DNA of 64,000 nucleotides from Sulfitobacter mediterraneus (GTDB taxonomy: Bacteria > Pseudomonadota > Alphaproteobacteria > Rhodobacterales > Rhodobacteraceae). The notes below the pieces were generated by a model. The model was not told the DNA's origin, did no database searches, and worked only from the letters and a program-made list of their open reading frames with translations. Position 1 is the first letter of the stretch; every line of letters begins with the position of its first letter. Both the position numbers and the translations under genes were made by a program. Where the stretch lies: assembly GCF_003054325.1 (NCBI RefSeq), contig NZ_QBKU01000001.1:372001-436000 (forward strand). Direction: 5' to 3'. Positions 55,884 to 64,000 of this stretch are shown piece after piece.

Positions 55884-56914
55884 TGTCCCGCAAGTTAAGC
55901 TTTCAATTTGTTGAGTACGACGGTGCTGGCGAGAACTGGAAATCATCTTTTGATCGGTTCTGGCCCTCGTATCGTCGGTGGTTTTTGTCCCATGGTATCA
56001 GCAATCGACCCTCTTTTGTGGCGTGCGAGAAATCCGTTCGGTCCCATATGCCGGAACTATCCCGCATTTATCAGGACTTGATCTCAGTCGACGGCCTGGA
56101 CGATACGGCCGCAAGGTTCTTATCGATGTATTGCCCACCCGCCTACGTGACGGGGTGCAGCCAAATCGGTCTCTGGTCGAGCGGACAGCCTGTCCTTTTT
56201 CGAAGCTATGACTACAGCCCCCGCCTTTTTGAGGGGACAGTCGCGCTGACGAACTGGGGCAACACGCGGGTCATTTCGACGATTGATAGTCTTTGGGGAT
56301 GCCTCGATGGCATCAACGAATACGGACTTGCGGTCAGCCTTGCTTTTGGTGGCAGCCGTGCAACCGGGATCGGCTTTGGTATCCCGATTATCCTGCGGTA
56401 CCTCCTGCAAACCTGTGACACCACATATCAAGCAGTCGAGGCCCTGAAGCATGTGCCATGCCATATGGCTTACAACATAACGATCAATGACTGTTCGGGT
56501 GACGTGCGCACCGTCGAGATTGCCCCAGGCCAACGCGCAAAGACGCTCGACAGGCCATATGCGACGAACCATCAATCCGGAAAAAGGTGGGATGCCTATG
56601 TGGCCCTTGCAAGATCCAAAGAACGTTCTTCGGTCTTGAGTGATCTGACTTCGGCGCAGAACGCTCCCTCAACGCAAGAGCTACACCAAGCATTTCAGAA
56701 GCCTCCATTGCGCTCTTACGCATACAATCGAGGTTTTGGAACGCTCTACAGTTGCCTGCTCTCGCCGCGTTCGGGCGACGTCGATTACATCTGGGACAAT
56801 CAATTGATCAGTCAATCCTTCGATGATTTCCAACCCATGACAGCGACCATTGAATTGTCTGATGCACCACGAACCCCGAGCAGATTTGCTCAAGGGTTTT
56901 CAAGTGTTGAATAA
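55883..56914 (+). CDS. C45-family Ntn hydrolase / acyltransferase
   Basis: 343 aa. The autoprocessing Gly-Cys pair is at 91-92 (VTGCSQIGLW); after self-cleavage Cys92 would be the N-terminal nucleophile, as in acyl-CoA:6-aminopenicillanic-acid acyltransferase and related hydrolases. VLFRSYDYSP, WGCLDGINEYGLAVSLAFGG and AYNITINDCSGDVRTVEIAP support this family. It would hydrolyse or transfer an N-acyl amide. Coupled to the ATP-grasp gene, so one might build and the other break an amide bond, which is inference. Confidence 0.85.
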   Translation: MSRKLSFQFVEYDGAGENWKSSFDRFWPSYRRWFLSHGISNRPSFVACEKSVRSHMPELSRIYQDLISVDGLDDTAARFLSMYCPPAYVTGCSQIGLWSSGQPVLFRSYDYSPRLFEGTVALTNWGNTRVISTIDSLWGCLDGINEYGLAVSLAFGGSRATGIGFGIPIILRYLLQTCDTTYQAVEALKHVPCHMAYNITINDCSGDVRTVEIAPGQRAKTLDRPYATNHQSGKRWDAYVALARSKERSSVLSDLTSAQNAPSTQELHQAFQKPPLRSYAYNRGFGTLYSCLLSPRSGDVDYIWDNQLISQSFDDFQPMTATIELSDAPRTPSRFAQGFSSVE

Positions 56915-56936
56915 CAGCCAAACGGAAGGATAACAC

Positions 56937-57587
56937 ATGGGGATTAGCGCGCTACCAAGGTTTCTCGTCGAAGGTTATGCAAGGTGGAAGTCGTCAGACT
57001 ACGACCCGGCAAGCGATAAATACCGACAACTCGCTGATCAGGGGCAAACGCCAAGAGTTTTCGCAATTGGCTGTTGCGACAGCCGTGTTCAAACTTCGAA
57101 AGTGTTCGACGCTGACCCAGGTGACATCTTTGTACACCGCAACATCGCAAACCTCGTTCCAAAATTTGCCGACGACGCTGGGCATCATGGAACGGTCGCC
57201 GCCTTAGACTACGCAGTAGATGTACTGAAAGTCAGCCACATCGTTGTTGCCGGGCACTCACAATGTGGTGGCATCAAGGCCTGCCACGATCTGGCACTAA
57301 ATCCGGACTCCATCAGTGTCACCCCTGCCCTCTCAACGTGGTTGAAGATCGTCGGCGATGAATTCTTCCGCGTCGAGGGGCTTTCCAAAGCGGAGGACCG
57401 TGTTCGAGCTCTCGAATTCATCAGCGTAATGACATCCTTGGAGAACCTAATGACCTACCCGAATGTGGTGAGCGCGATCGAGAGCCGCGGTCTCAAGCTT
57501 CATGGCATCTGGCAAGATCTCGGGGGTGGGCAACTGATGGCTTTTGATCCGGGAACGAAGCAGTTTCAGCACATAATGAAGTGTTGA
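56937..57587 (+). CDS. Beta-class carbonic anhydrase
   Basis: 216 aa with the zinc site Cys46, Asp48, Arg50 (GCCDSRV), His107 and Cys110 (AGHSQCGG). Interconverts carbon dioxide and bicarbonate. Twenty-two bases after the C45 gene, the end of the cassette. Bicarbonate is the substrate of the biotin carboxylase encoded in the neighbouring operon, which may explain its presence. Confidence 0.95.
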   Translation: MGISALPRFLVEGYARWKSSDYDPASDKYRQLADQGQTPRVFAIGCCDSRVQTSKVFDADPGDIFVHRNIANLVPKFADDAGHHGTVAALDYAVDVLKVSHIVVAGHSQCGGIKACHDLALNPDSISVTPALSTWLKIVGDEFFRVEGLSKAEDRVRALEFISVMTSLENLMTYPNVVSAIESRGLKLHGIWQDLGGGQLMAFDPGTKQFQHIMKC

Positions 57588-57976
57588 AGTAACCGGACAA
57601 CGATCCAGCAATATGGGATGGCCGAGGTCCAATTCCCGTCCGGTGTGATTGATGGCTGCTCCCGATGCGGTCAGCCGCTAATCTTAACTTTTTTTCTGAC
57701 CAGTGCTCCCTCTTTTGCAGACATTGCAGCGGCGGGTTGCACCCTTGCCAGTAAAAGCAGCGCCAACGTTCTTCACTCAGCATCTTGAGCGTTCGCGCAT
57801 AGCGCCCAATTGCGGCTGATGCTCATTAGTGAATTTCTGAGCCAATGCCCTAGCGGAAAACTTATCGTTTTAGTTATATGCCCAGTGTCCAGCAACAAAA
57901 CTAGTGTACCAAATGTAAGTGTATCCCGGGCAGCGTAGCGATGTGCTAGTTTGGATTGGATCGGAAAGGAAGTGCC
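57588..57976. other. Gene-poor segment after the carbonic anhydrase gene
   Basis: About 390 bases. An inverted repeat ACCGGAC (57593-57599) / GTCCGGT (57639-57645) brackets 39 bases. No gene or known element is recognised; it lies between the catabolic cargo and the small island ORFs. Confidence 0.4.
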
Positions 57977-58330
57977 TTGAAACGCAATGATGACATGATG
58001 AGAGACCTATTATTAGCTGCGGAGGCTTTTAAATTGGGACGAATACAAAAAGGCAAAGCAGACTTTGAAACAAGCGAAAACGGGCACCTAGAACACTATC
58101 ATTATAGGCTTCTTTGTGACGCAGGATTAATGGCGATGGAGGAAGGGCGCTTTTTCCGAATCACAAACGCAGGTCATGATTATATCGCTACCATTCGCGA
58201 CGAAAAAGTTTGGGCAAAAACCAAGGAACTAGCTGGAAAAGCCGGTGGCGTCACGCTCGAGATGTTGAAGACAATTGCATTTGGAGTGTTCAAAGCCAAA
58301 GCGGCCGAACTGACAGGTTTGGAATTCTGA
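57977..58330 (+). CDS. DUF2513-like protein
   Basis: 117 aa from a TTG at 57977, giving MKRNDDMMRDLLLAAEAF, the usual start of DUF2513 proteins; GLMAMEEGRFFRITNAGHDYIATIRDEKVWAKTKE matches their central winged-helix-like part. Function unknown; common in phages and islands. An upstream TTG at 57956 is possible but non-typical. Confidence 0.65.
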   Translation: MKRNDDMMRDLLLAAEAFKLGRIQKGKADFETSENGHLEHYHYRLLCDAGLMAMEEGRFFRITNAGHDYIATIRDEKVWAKTKELAGKAGGVTLEMLKTIAFGVFKAKAAELTGLEF

Positions 58331-58378
58331 TCCCATTGGACATCTCACACCTGGCCTGGCTGTATTTGAAACGCTGGG

Positions 58379-58720
58379 TCACCTGCCGGACTTTTTCTTT
58401 GCGTTTTGGCGGAAACCGGCCCACCTGGCACGTTGAGCCTCTGCTATGCGCGCCCTGCCTTCCTGTGTCTTTGGCCCCGTGGACATACCGCCGTGAAACT
58501 TGCATCGCCTGCGACCCGGTTCTGATTTGTTCCTACATAGACGCCCCTTTCGGGTCTTGGCGTGGCATGTCTGGCGATGTATGGCGACTTGTTCAACCAT
58601 CTTGGCGTCGAGCCTCGCGAGCTCTCGAGCAAGAGCATTTTGCTCGTAATCTAGTAAGACCCCTTCCCCACGCCCGCGCGTATCTCTTTGCAAACCCGTC
58701 TTGCCTTTGCCTGTCAGCAT
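58379..58720 (-). CDS. HGGxSTG-domain protein
   Basis: 113 aa from the ATG at 58720, which has GAAGG seven bases upstream; an in-frame GTG at 58744 would overlap the upstream gene. Cys motif TCHAKTRKGRLCRNKSEPGRRRCKFHGGMSTG followed by PKTQEGRARIAEAQR, the HGGxSTG family of mobile elements. Probably binds zinc; function unknown. Third of three coupled minus-strand genes. Confidence 0.75.
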   Translation of the reverse strand: MLTGKGKTGLQRDTRGRGEGVLLDYEQNALARELARLDAKMVEQVAIHRQTCHAKTRKGRLCRNKSEPGRRRCKFHGGMSTGPKTQEGRARIAEAQRARWAGFRQNAKKKSGR

Positions 58721-58736
58721 TTTTTTACCTTCAAAT

Positions 58737-59168
58737 CTATTCACGACGCATGGCGTCCAGATATGCTCTGACCCAACTTAACTGGCGTTGATCTGCGCGA
58801 TGGATGCGTTTGCGAAATGCGAAGTATGTGTGCCAGCGCATCCACTTTGGCTTTGGAGGTAACGGGAGAGTAAGGTTGCCGTCAGATTGGCCGAGCCGCG
58901 CCCGCAATTTGTGCGCCTGTAATATTGCGCGGTCTTCAGGGGACAACAACTCGGATTGGTACCGCAACTTCAAACAGAGCCTGCAACGGTTTGGATAAAG
59001 AATGGCACACCGGCGCTGGCATGTGGGGCAGTTGAACCATGCCCGTGATCCACCAAGAGGTTGCTGAGTCCATTCAATGGAAACCTGAACACCGCGAATA
59101 TTGATCGCGCCACTAGACAGTCGGTGGGCGTCAGAAATCCGTATCTGCGGCATCTGTTCACAAATCAT
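58737..59168 (-). CDS. Hypothetical protein with Cys pairs
   Basis: 143 aa from the ATG at 59168, which overlaps the preceding stop (ATGA); a longer frame to 59228 would overlap 64 bases. Contains FNCPTCQRRC and CRLCLKLRYQSELLS, a likely zinc-ribbon, and a basic C-terminus. I do not recognise the family; such genes accompany HGGxSTG genes in related genomes, from memory. Confidence 0.6.
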   Translation of the reverse strand: MICEQMPQIRISDAHRLSSGAINIRGVQVSIEWTQQPLGGSRAWFNCPTCQRRCAILYPNRCRLCLKLRYQSELLSPEDRAILQAHKLRARLGQSDGNLTLPLPPKPKWMRWHTYFAFRKRIHRADQRQLSWVRAYLDAMRRE

Positions 59169-59467
59169 GTGGCTAACTTCCGGGCTTCGTCCTGCAACTC
59201 GAAAATGCGCCGCGAAATCGGCGGCCACGTGGTGAAGTCCATCAAGGCGCGATCAACGTCATACGTGCCCTGCCCGAGCCGGTAGTGACCTAGCCATGCG
59301 TCAACGAAGTTCTTGGGGTCACCGATGCCCTGAATATCAAAGCCCACGTGACGAATGTACTCCCCAATGTCATCAGGGAAAAAGTCCATCACGACGTTAA
59401 GGATCACATCACGCTGCTCATCAGTTGTCATTGGTGCCTGTATTTGTTCTTGAGGTGAATTGCTCAT
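59165..59467 (-). CDS. Hypothetical protein
   Basis: 100 aa from the ATG at 59467 (MSNSPQEQIQAPMTTDEQ). Acidic, helical, with VVMDFFPDDIGEYIRHVGFDIQGIGDP. No family recognised. First gene of a three-gene minus-strand unit; its stop overlaps the next start. Confidence 0.5.
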   Translation of the reverse strand: MSNSPQEQIQAPMTTDEQRDVILNVVMDFFPDDIGEYIRHVGFDIQGIGDPKNFVDAWLGHYRLGQGTYDVDRALMDFTTWPPISRRIFELQDEARKLAT

Positions 59468-60137
59468 GTTGGCCTCTTCCATCTTTTGGCTCTGCCGTCC
59501 CACACCCGACCATCTGGCCCATGGCCAGCGACTGCATTACTTGCATCCGCCAGTGCATGTCTTCTGTTCAGTCGATTTGTTCTGGTGTAGCGGCGCATGT
59601 GTTACCCTATATGTGGTATTATTATACCTCCATACATGATTGTATGTAACCTCATAAAGTACAGTCAGACATGATCGTTAACTGGCTGCCGATGTCTGTT
59701 CGAAATGCTGAAGTGCTGCACGCCGCAAACGTCATCCTCCCGAATCACGAGCGGCTTGAGAGCTTTGGAAGCTGCTTCAACTGAGGACATCTCTGCCCAT
59801 GTTTTAGCCTAAGCAGCCAATCGAACTAGGTGCGGCGAATGTTCCTGAAGAGCCCGACTCCGTCATTGCTTTTTCTCGCTGCGCGCGCTCGCAGCATGGA
59901 TAATGCTGCAACAGCGTAAATTTCCATACAGCTTCGCAGCAGGAAAAGTGGTCATTCAAACAAATCGCAGCAAAGATAAAAGGCGAAAGGATCAAGTGTG
60001 GCTTGTTGCGGTGTGATGCAGTCTTAGAAATGCCGTCTGCACACGCGTCCAAGAGCGGCCATTCAATCCAATGCTGTGCTTTTGGTGTCAGCGCGGTGAT
60101 GACGACTGGGTTTGGAAGGAGGATTGGAGGGCAAATC
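59468..60137. other. Gene-poor segment before the recombinase remnant
   Basis: About 670 bases without a supported gene. Its left part holds AT-rich palindromes (59615-59645). Only short open frames are seen and none has a recognised product. Confidence 0.4.
59615..59645 (-). promoter_or_regulatory. Paired AT-rich palindromes upstream of the small-gene operon
   Basis: GGTAT-TATT-ATACC (59615-59628) and ATACA-TGAT-TGTAT (59632-59645) are adjacent inverted repeats. On the minus strand the first contains TATAAT, a good -10, for the gene starting at 59467. Probably a regulated promoter. Confidence 0.35.
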
Positions 60138-60770
60138 ATGCCAAGAGTCCAACTTCCTGCAGTCACCTCTAAGCGCAAAGCCTGGAACAAAGGTCGGATC
60201 ATCGGGCAGGAACGGCCGCTGCTTACCAAACAAGTCTGATCTATCCGCGCGCGCCTCGAACTTGCAGGCTACCTTCGCGACCTAGCGCTGCTAAACGTAG
60301 CGATTGATAGTAAGCGGTGGAGCTGCTATCTTGTCAAACTCGTCGTGACTGAATTGGTCAAGGATGATCGCGTTCGCGAACGCGTTTCTATGAACCAAAA
60401 CAAGACCAAAAAGCAGGTTCAGTTTGAACTGACTGAGAACACACGAGATGCCGTCATTGTTTGGACGAGGTCACCGGAGATGATTGGTCGCCGCTTCATG
60501 TTTCCGAGCCGCTTCCACGACCGCCCACACATCTCAACACGTCACTATGGTCGGCTCGTTAGTGATTGGTTGACATCGATTGGGTTGGAGCCGAGAGGCT
60601 ACGATACCCATTTGCTCCGCCGAACCAAAGCTGCCGAGATATACCGTAAGACCGGCAACTTGCGCGCTGTGCAGCTTTTGCTTGGTAATACGAAGGTCAA
60701 TAGCACGGTGCGCTACCTCGGTGTCGAACTAGAAGACGCTCTGACTATCGCAGAAGGCATCGACATCTAA
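60138..60770 (+). pseudogene. Tyrosine recombinase (phage-type integrase) with in-frame stop
   Basis: GGAGG precedes the ATG at 60138. Frame: MPRVQLPAVTSKRKAWNKGRI ... RPLLTKQV, then TGA at codon 34 (60237-60239), then SIRARLELAGYLRDLALLNVAIDSK and on to the C-terminal catalytic part: HLLRRTKA (HxxR), LLGNTKVNSTVRYLGVELEDAL with the tyrosine. In related recombinases codon 34 is Trp (TGG), so one G-to-A change broke it. The second catalytic histidine is also replaced (LLGN in place of LLGH). Inactive remnant at the right part of the island. Confidence 0.85.
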
Positions 60771-61003
60771 GCGATTTCGGCGAAGGTGCTGGCCGTTCGC
60801 CGAGGTCTTGGTGAGTCTGCCTACTTGGAATTTGACCATCAGGTCGTAGTGGATGCACAGATCAATTGCTTCAGTCGGCCGTGGTCCGCGCATCATCAGC
60901 CTTTAGTCCCAATTGCGAAGGCATGCTCAAACTTCCAGGCGCATCCGGGAAAGCCCCCAGACCGCTGGGATACTTTTCGAATCGTTCCACGTATCCTAAC
61001 GTC

Positions 61004-61231
61004 ATGAAAGCGTTACACACTGGGTGCGGGGAAGCTATGGACAGATATATTGCCGAAATGGATGAAGCGAACCGCATCGCGGCAATTTGGGTCACGACGA
61101 AAACGACCCGGGGGCCACGCGTTTTTGATCCTACAAAGCACATTTTTGATCCTCAACATCCTGCTGAGTTCATAGGTGCGCCACGGCAAGATATCGTCAG
61201 TTGGTTGGATTCCAAAAACCAGAGAAGCTAG
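61004..61231 (+). CDS. Small hypothetical ORF
   Basis: 75 aa from the ATG at 61004 (MKALHTGCGEAMDRYIAEMDE), ending in a hydrophilic stretch (PAEFIGAPRQDIVSWLDSKN). No family recognised and no clear ribosome site; it may not be a gene. The rest of 60771-61400 shows no other supported feature except the ArsR operator. Confidence 0.25.
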   Translation: MKALHTGCGEAMDRYIAEMDEANRIAAIWVTTKTTRGPRVFDPTKHIFDPQHPAEFIGAPRQDIVSWLDSKNQRS

Positions 61232-61378
61232 CTCTTCTGGCCAATGCCGCCAACTCGAAACCAGAGGGCAAACCCGCAACACAGTTAATCCAAGATCGCG
61301 TATGCGCCACTCTTTATTGAGGTGCCGTTCCGGCGAGCGGGGGCTCATTTTTACAAAATCTTCATTTTAATTTGGCCC

Positions 61379-61402
61379 ATACTTCAATTATTCATGAAGT
61401 AT
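61379..61402. promoter_or_regulatory. ArsR-type operator overlapping the arsR-arsC start
   Basis: ATACTTCA (61379-61386) and TGAAGTAT (61395-61402) are perfect 8-bp inverted arms with an 8-base centre. The right arm runs into the ATG at 61401. Bound repressor would block initiation. Confidence 0.7.
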
Positions 61403-62240
61403 GGATATATTAATTCCCGACCGCCTCTCAACGCTTGGCCATCCGCAACGGCTCGCTGTGTTCCGGCTGCTCATGCGGCGCTACCCAGACCGGGTTCCTG
61501 CGACGGAACTCGCCAATGCTCTCGAACTTAAGCCCAATACGCTGTCGACCTATGTATCTGCGCTGATGCAAACCGGTCTGATCAGCCAAGAACGGGTCGG
61601 CACATCGCTGCGCTACTCAGTGGATATGGACGTAACTCAAGCGACGATTGGGTTCCTTCTCCACGACTGTTGTCGGGGACGACCTGAAATTTGTTCTCCA
61701 TTCTCCAGTGATGCCTCCCATAGGATTTCTGAAATGACGGATCGAAAGTTCAATGTCTTGTTCATCTGCACCGGCAATTCCGCCCGGTCGATTTTTGCCG
61801 AAGCCATCCTGCGCGACCTCTCGCCGGATCGTTTCAACGTCTATTCTGCGGGCACCAAACCGCGATCGGACCTAAACCCCTTTGCCTTGGAGGTGTTGGA
61901 GCATAACGGCCATGACGTGTCAGAATTGCGGGCTAAGAACATCGGGGAGTTTCAGACCGAAAATGCTCCGGCCCTCGACTTTGTCTTCACCGTTTGTGAT
62001 CAAGCCGCCAATGAAGAATGCCCCGCGTGGCAGGGTCAGACAATTAGTGCCCACTGGGGGCTACCTGATCCGGTCAATGTTCAGGGCACAGACGCAGAGA
62101 AGAGCCTCGCATTCCGCCAGACCTATGGCGCGTTGCGCAACCGCATGACGGGGTTTACCGCCCTGCCGATTGCGTCACTGGATCGTATTTCCCTGCAAAA
62201 GGCCGTGGATGACATCGGCCAAATCAAAAACGAAGGATAG
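61401..62240 (+). CDS. ArsR repressor fused to arsenate reductase (ArsC, LMW-PTP type)
   Basis: 279 aa. Residues 1-85 form a winged helix of the ArsR type ([42 protein letters not shown]). A Cys-rich linker ([11 protein letters not shown], Cys90, 91, 98) is the likely As(III) sensor. From about 114 an arsenate reductase/low-mass phosphatase domain starts, with the CX5R loop CTGNSARS (Cys123, Arg129), [17 protein letters not shown] and [12 protein letters not shown]. It would both sense arsenite and reduce arsenate. No ribosome site precedes the ATG, so it may be leaderless. First gene of the arsenic operon. Confidence 0.93.
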   Translation: MDILIPDRLSTLGHPQRLAVFRLLMRRYPDRVPATELANALELKPNTLSTYVSALMQTGLISQERVGTSLRYSVDMDVTQATIGFLLHDCCRGRPEICSPFSSDASHRISEMTDRKFNVLFICTGNSARSIFAEAILRDLSPDRFNVYSAGTKPRSDLNPFALEVLEHNGHDVSELRAKNIGEFQTENAPALDFVFTVCDQAANEECPAWQGQTISAHWGLPDPVNVQGTDAEKSLAFRQTYGALRNRMTGFTALPIASLDRISLQKAVDDIGQIKNEG

Positions 62241-62244
62241 CCTA

Positions 62245-63243
62245 ATGACCGTATATGCTGTGAACGGCCTTGGCCGGATTGGTAAACTCGCCTTAAAGCC
62301 CCTTTTGGCGCGCGGCGCGGAAATAGCATGGATCAACGACGCGGTCGGTGACCCCGAGATGCACGCGCATCTGCTAGAGTTTGATACGGTGCATGGGCGC
62401 TGGGACGCCGAGTTTGCCCATGACGACAACGGCGTGACAATTGATGGCACGCGACTGCCGTTCATTGGCACCCGCGACATTGCCGATCTGCCGCTGGACG
62501 GAGTTGATGTTGTGATCGACTGCACCGGCGTCTTCAAAACCGAAGCCAAGATCGCGCCCTACTTTGACGCCGGCGTTAAAAAGGTCGTGGTGTCCGCTCC
62601 GGTAAAGGACGGCAATGCCGCGAATATCGTGTTTGGCGTGAATGACGAGATCTATGATCCCGCGCGCCATAACATCGTCACGGCGGCCAGTTGCACGACG
62701 AACTGTCTGGCCCCGGTCGTGAAGGTGATCCACGAAAACCTGAAGATCAAGCACGGCTCCATCACCACGATCCATGATGTGACGAACACGCAGACCATTG
62801 TGGATCGCCCTGCCAAGGATTTGCGCCGTGCGCGATCGGCGCTCAACTCCCTTATCCCGACAACGACGGGCAGTGCGACGGCGATCACGCTGATCTACCC
62901 AGAGCTTAAGGGACGTCTGAACGGCCATGCGGTGCGGGTGCCGCTGTTGAATGCCTCGCTGACCGATTGTGTGTTCGAAGTTGAGCGCGAAACCACCGCA
63001 GAGGAGGTCAACGGCCTTTTCAAAGCCGCGTCCGAGAGTGAATTGAACGGCATTCTTGGCTATGAGGAACGTCCGCTTGTCTCGACGGACTACACCAATG
63101 ACGAACGCTCAAGCATTGTGGACGCGCTTTCGACCATGGTGATCAACGGCACACAGGTCAAAGTCTACACGTGGTATGATAACGAAATGGGCTACGCGCA
63201 TCGTCTGGTGGATGTGGCATTGATGGTCGGGGGCAGTTTGTGA
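62245..63243 (+). CDS. ArsJ-associated glyceraldehyde-3-phosphate dehydrogenase
   Basis: 332 aa from the ATG at 62245. NAD loop [16 protein letters not shown], catalytic Cys150 in [11 protein letters not shown], and a C-terminal [14 protein letters not shown]. Known partners: this GAPDH makes 1-arseno-3-phosphoglycerate from arsenate, which ArsJ exports. The gene lies between the ArsR-ArsC fusion and arsJ (4-base overlap), matching that system. Distinct from the glycolytic copy by context. Confidence 0.94.
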   Translation: MTVYAVNGLGRIGKLALKPLLARGAEIAWINDAVGDPEMHAHLLEFDTVHGRWDAEFAHDDNGVTIDGTRLPFIGTRDIADLPLDGVDVVIDCTGVFKTEAKIAPYFDAGVKKVVVSAPVKDGNAANIVFGVNDEIYDPARHNIVTAASCTTNCLAPVVKVIHENLKIKHGSITTIHDVTNTQTIVDRPAKDLRRARSALNSLIPTTTGSATAITLIYPELKGRLNGHAVRVPLLNASLTDCVFEVERETTAEEVNGLFKAASESELNGILGYEERPLVSTDYTNDERSSIVDALSTMVINGTQVKVYTWYDNEMGYAHRLVDVALMVGGSL

Positions 63244-64000
63244 GCGACGCGCGGCCCGAGGGCCTGTCGGCCTACATCGCCGTAACGGCCGCCTATTGGG
63301 CGTTCATGCTATCGGACGGAGCGCTGCGGATGTTGGTGTTGTTGCACTTTCACACGCTGGGCTTTTCTCCTGTGCAGCTGGCCTATCTGTTTGTGCTCTA
63401 CGAGATCGCAGGCGTCGTGACGAACCTGTGCGCTGGGTGGATCGCGGCGCGGTTCGGGCTGACGTCGACCCTATATGCCGGGCTTGGGATGCAGGCTGTC
63501 GCTCTGTTGGTGCTCGCGCAACTTGACCCGAACTGGGCCGTTGGGGCGTCGGTTGTGTTTGTGATGTTGGTGCAAGGGGCCAGCGGAGTGGCAAAAGACC
63601 TCGCCAAGATGTCGTCCAAATCTGCGGTTAAATTGCTGGCGCCTACTGGTGATGCAGGATTGTTCCGCTGGGTCGCCCTGCTGACGGGATCCAAGAATAT
63701 GGTCAAAGGTGTGGGGTTTCTGCTGGGCGCTGCGCTACTGGCGACAGTGGGCTTTGTTGGTGCAGTGCTTGGCATGGCGGCGGTGTTGGCGGTGATCCTG
63801 ATCGCCGTTCTATTGTTAATGCCAGCGGGTCTTCCCAAAGGCCGCAAGGACGCAAAATTCGCCGAGATCTTTTCCAAATCGCCCAACGTCAACTGGCTCA
63901 GCGCTGCGCGGGTCGTTCTGTTCGGGGCGCGGGATGTCTGGTTCGTGGTCGGTATCCCGATCTATTTCTACGCGGTTTTGTCGGATGGAACGACGCAAGG
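63240..64000 (+). CDS. arsJ: Organoarsenical efflux MFS transporter ArsJ, 5' part (cut by window edge)
   Basis: GTG start at 63240 overlaps the GAPDH stop (GTGA). 253 codons are visible: [51 protein letters not shown] and several further membrane helices, with [15 protein letters not shown] at the edge. It exports 1-arseno-3-phosphoglycerate from the cell. The remainder is outside the window. Confidence 0.9.
   Translation, partial: MSDARPEGLSAYIAVTAAYWAFMLSDGALRMLVLLHFHTLGFSPVQLAYLFVLYEIAGVVTNLCAGWIAARFGLTSTLYAGLGMQAVALLVLAQLDPNWAVGASVVFVMLVQGASGVAKDLAKMSSKSAVKLLAPTGDAGLFRWVALLTGSKNMVKGVGFLLGAALLATVGFVGAVLGMAAVLAVILIAVLLLMPAGLPKGRKDAKFAEIFSKSPNVNWLSAARVVLFGARDVWFVVGIPIYFYAVLSDGTTQ

Noticed and set aside
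57588..61400. A copy of the tRNA-Leu 3' end as attR of the island
   Set aside because: Scanned by eye for the GGTTCGAGTCCTC / CCTGGGCACCA segment and not found; the boundary stays uncertain.

Overview
The window looks like the chromosome of a marine alphaproteobacterium of the Rhodobacterales (Roseobacter group). This rests on a PetP/PetR-type regulator pair, a NavSp/NavMs-type sodium channel, a GlxA-type AraC regulator with a DJ-1/PfpI domain, a Hint-domain protein of the kind common in roseobacters, and a G/C-rich intergenic repeat ending in AATATTTAAGGCC. No rRNA or CRISPR array was seen. GC content and codon usage were not computed.

1-35196 reads as backbone. It begins with the 5' end of ilvE (minus), then petP-petR, xseB, ispA and dxs (plus). 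A long minus-strand run covers 13203-4780: a VOC protein, a class II aldolase, two sterol-desaturase-like paralogues, a glycosyltransferase, an NAD-epimerase, a sugar transferase, a YeeZ-like SDR, ExoD and the ion channel. Purine salvage follows (adenine deaminase and AMP nucleosidase), then HU, a ClpP-like protease, a DMT transporter, a GlxA-type regulator, msrB-msrA, a hydantoinase-A-like protein, queG, a GST, mtgA, a Hint-domain protein, the glutamate synthase operon (gltD, a GFA-family gene, gltB), uppP and an NDUFA9-like protein. The block ends at tRNA-Leu(CAG), which has a recognisable promoter.

35197 to about 60770 looks like a genomic island attached to that tRNA. Immediately after the tRNA is AT-rich DNA and a nitroreductase pseudogene. 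At the far end is a tyrosine-recombinase gene broken by an in-frame TGA, next to small island-type ORFs (DUF2513-like, HGGxSTG). The cargo is metabolically coherent. Block (a) is gabT-gabD-gdh-ndh2-bioM-bioN-bioY behind a divergent XRE-cupin regulator. Block (b) is pxpA(ycsF)-BCCP-biotin carboxylase-kipI-kipA followed by a TorT-like binding protein and a sugar-type ABC transporter, behind a divergent LysR regulator. Block (c) is a nitrilase, an ATP-grasp enzyme, a C45-family Ntn hydrolase and a beta-carbonic anhydrase.

My main hypothesis is that block (b) encodes a split urea-carboxylase-like, biotin-dependent amide or lactam carboxylase/hydrolase with its own importer. Biotin import (BioMNY) and bicarbonate supply (carbonic anhydrase) are encoded nearby. 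The products would be glutamate or GABA, burned through GDH, GabT and GabD with NADH re-oxidised by NDH-2. The substrate (5-oxoproline, 2-pyrrolidinone or another amide) cannot be read from sequence.

61401-64000 carries an arsenic operon: an ArsR-ArsC fusion, an ArsJ-associated GAPDH and the start of arsJ, with a clear ArsR-type palindrome overlapping the first start codon.
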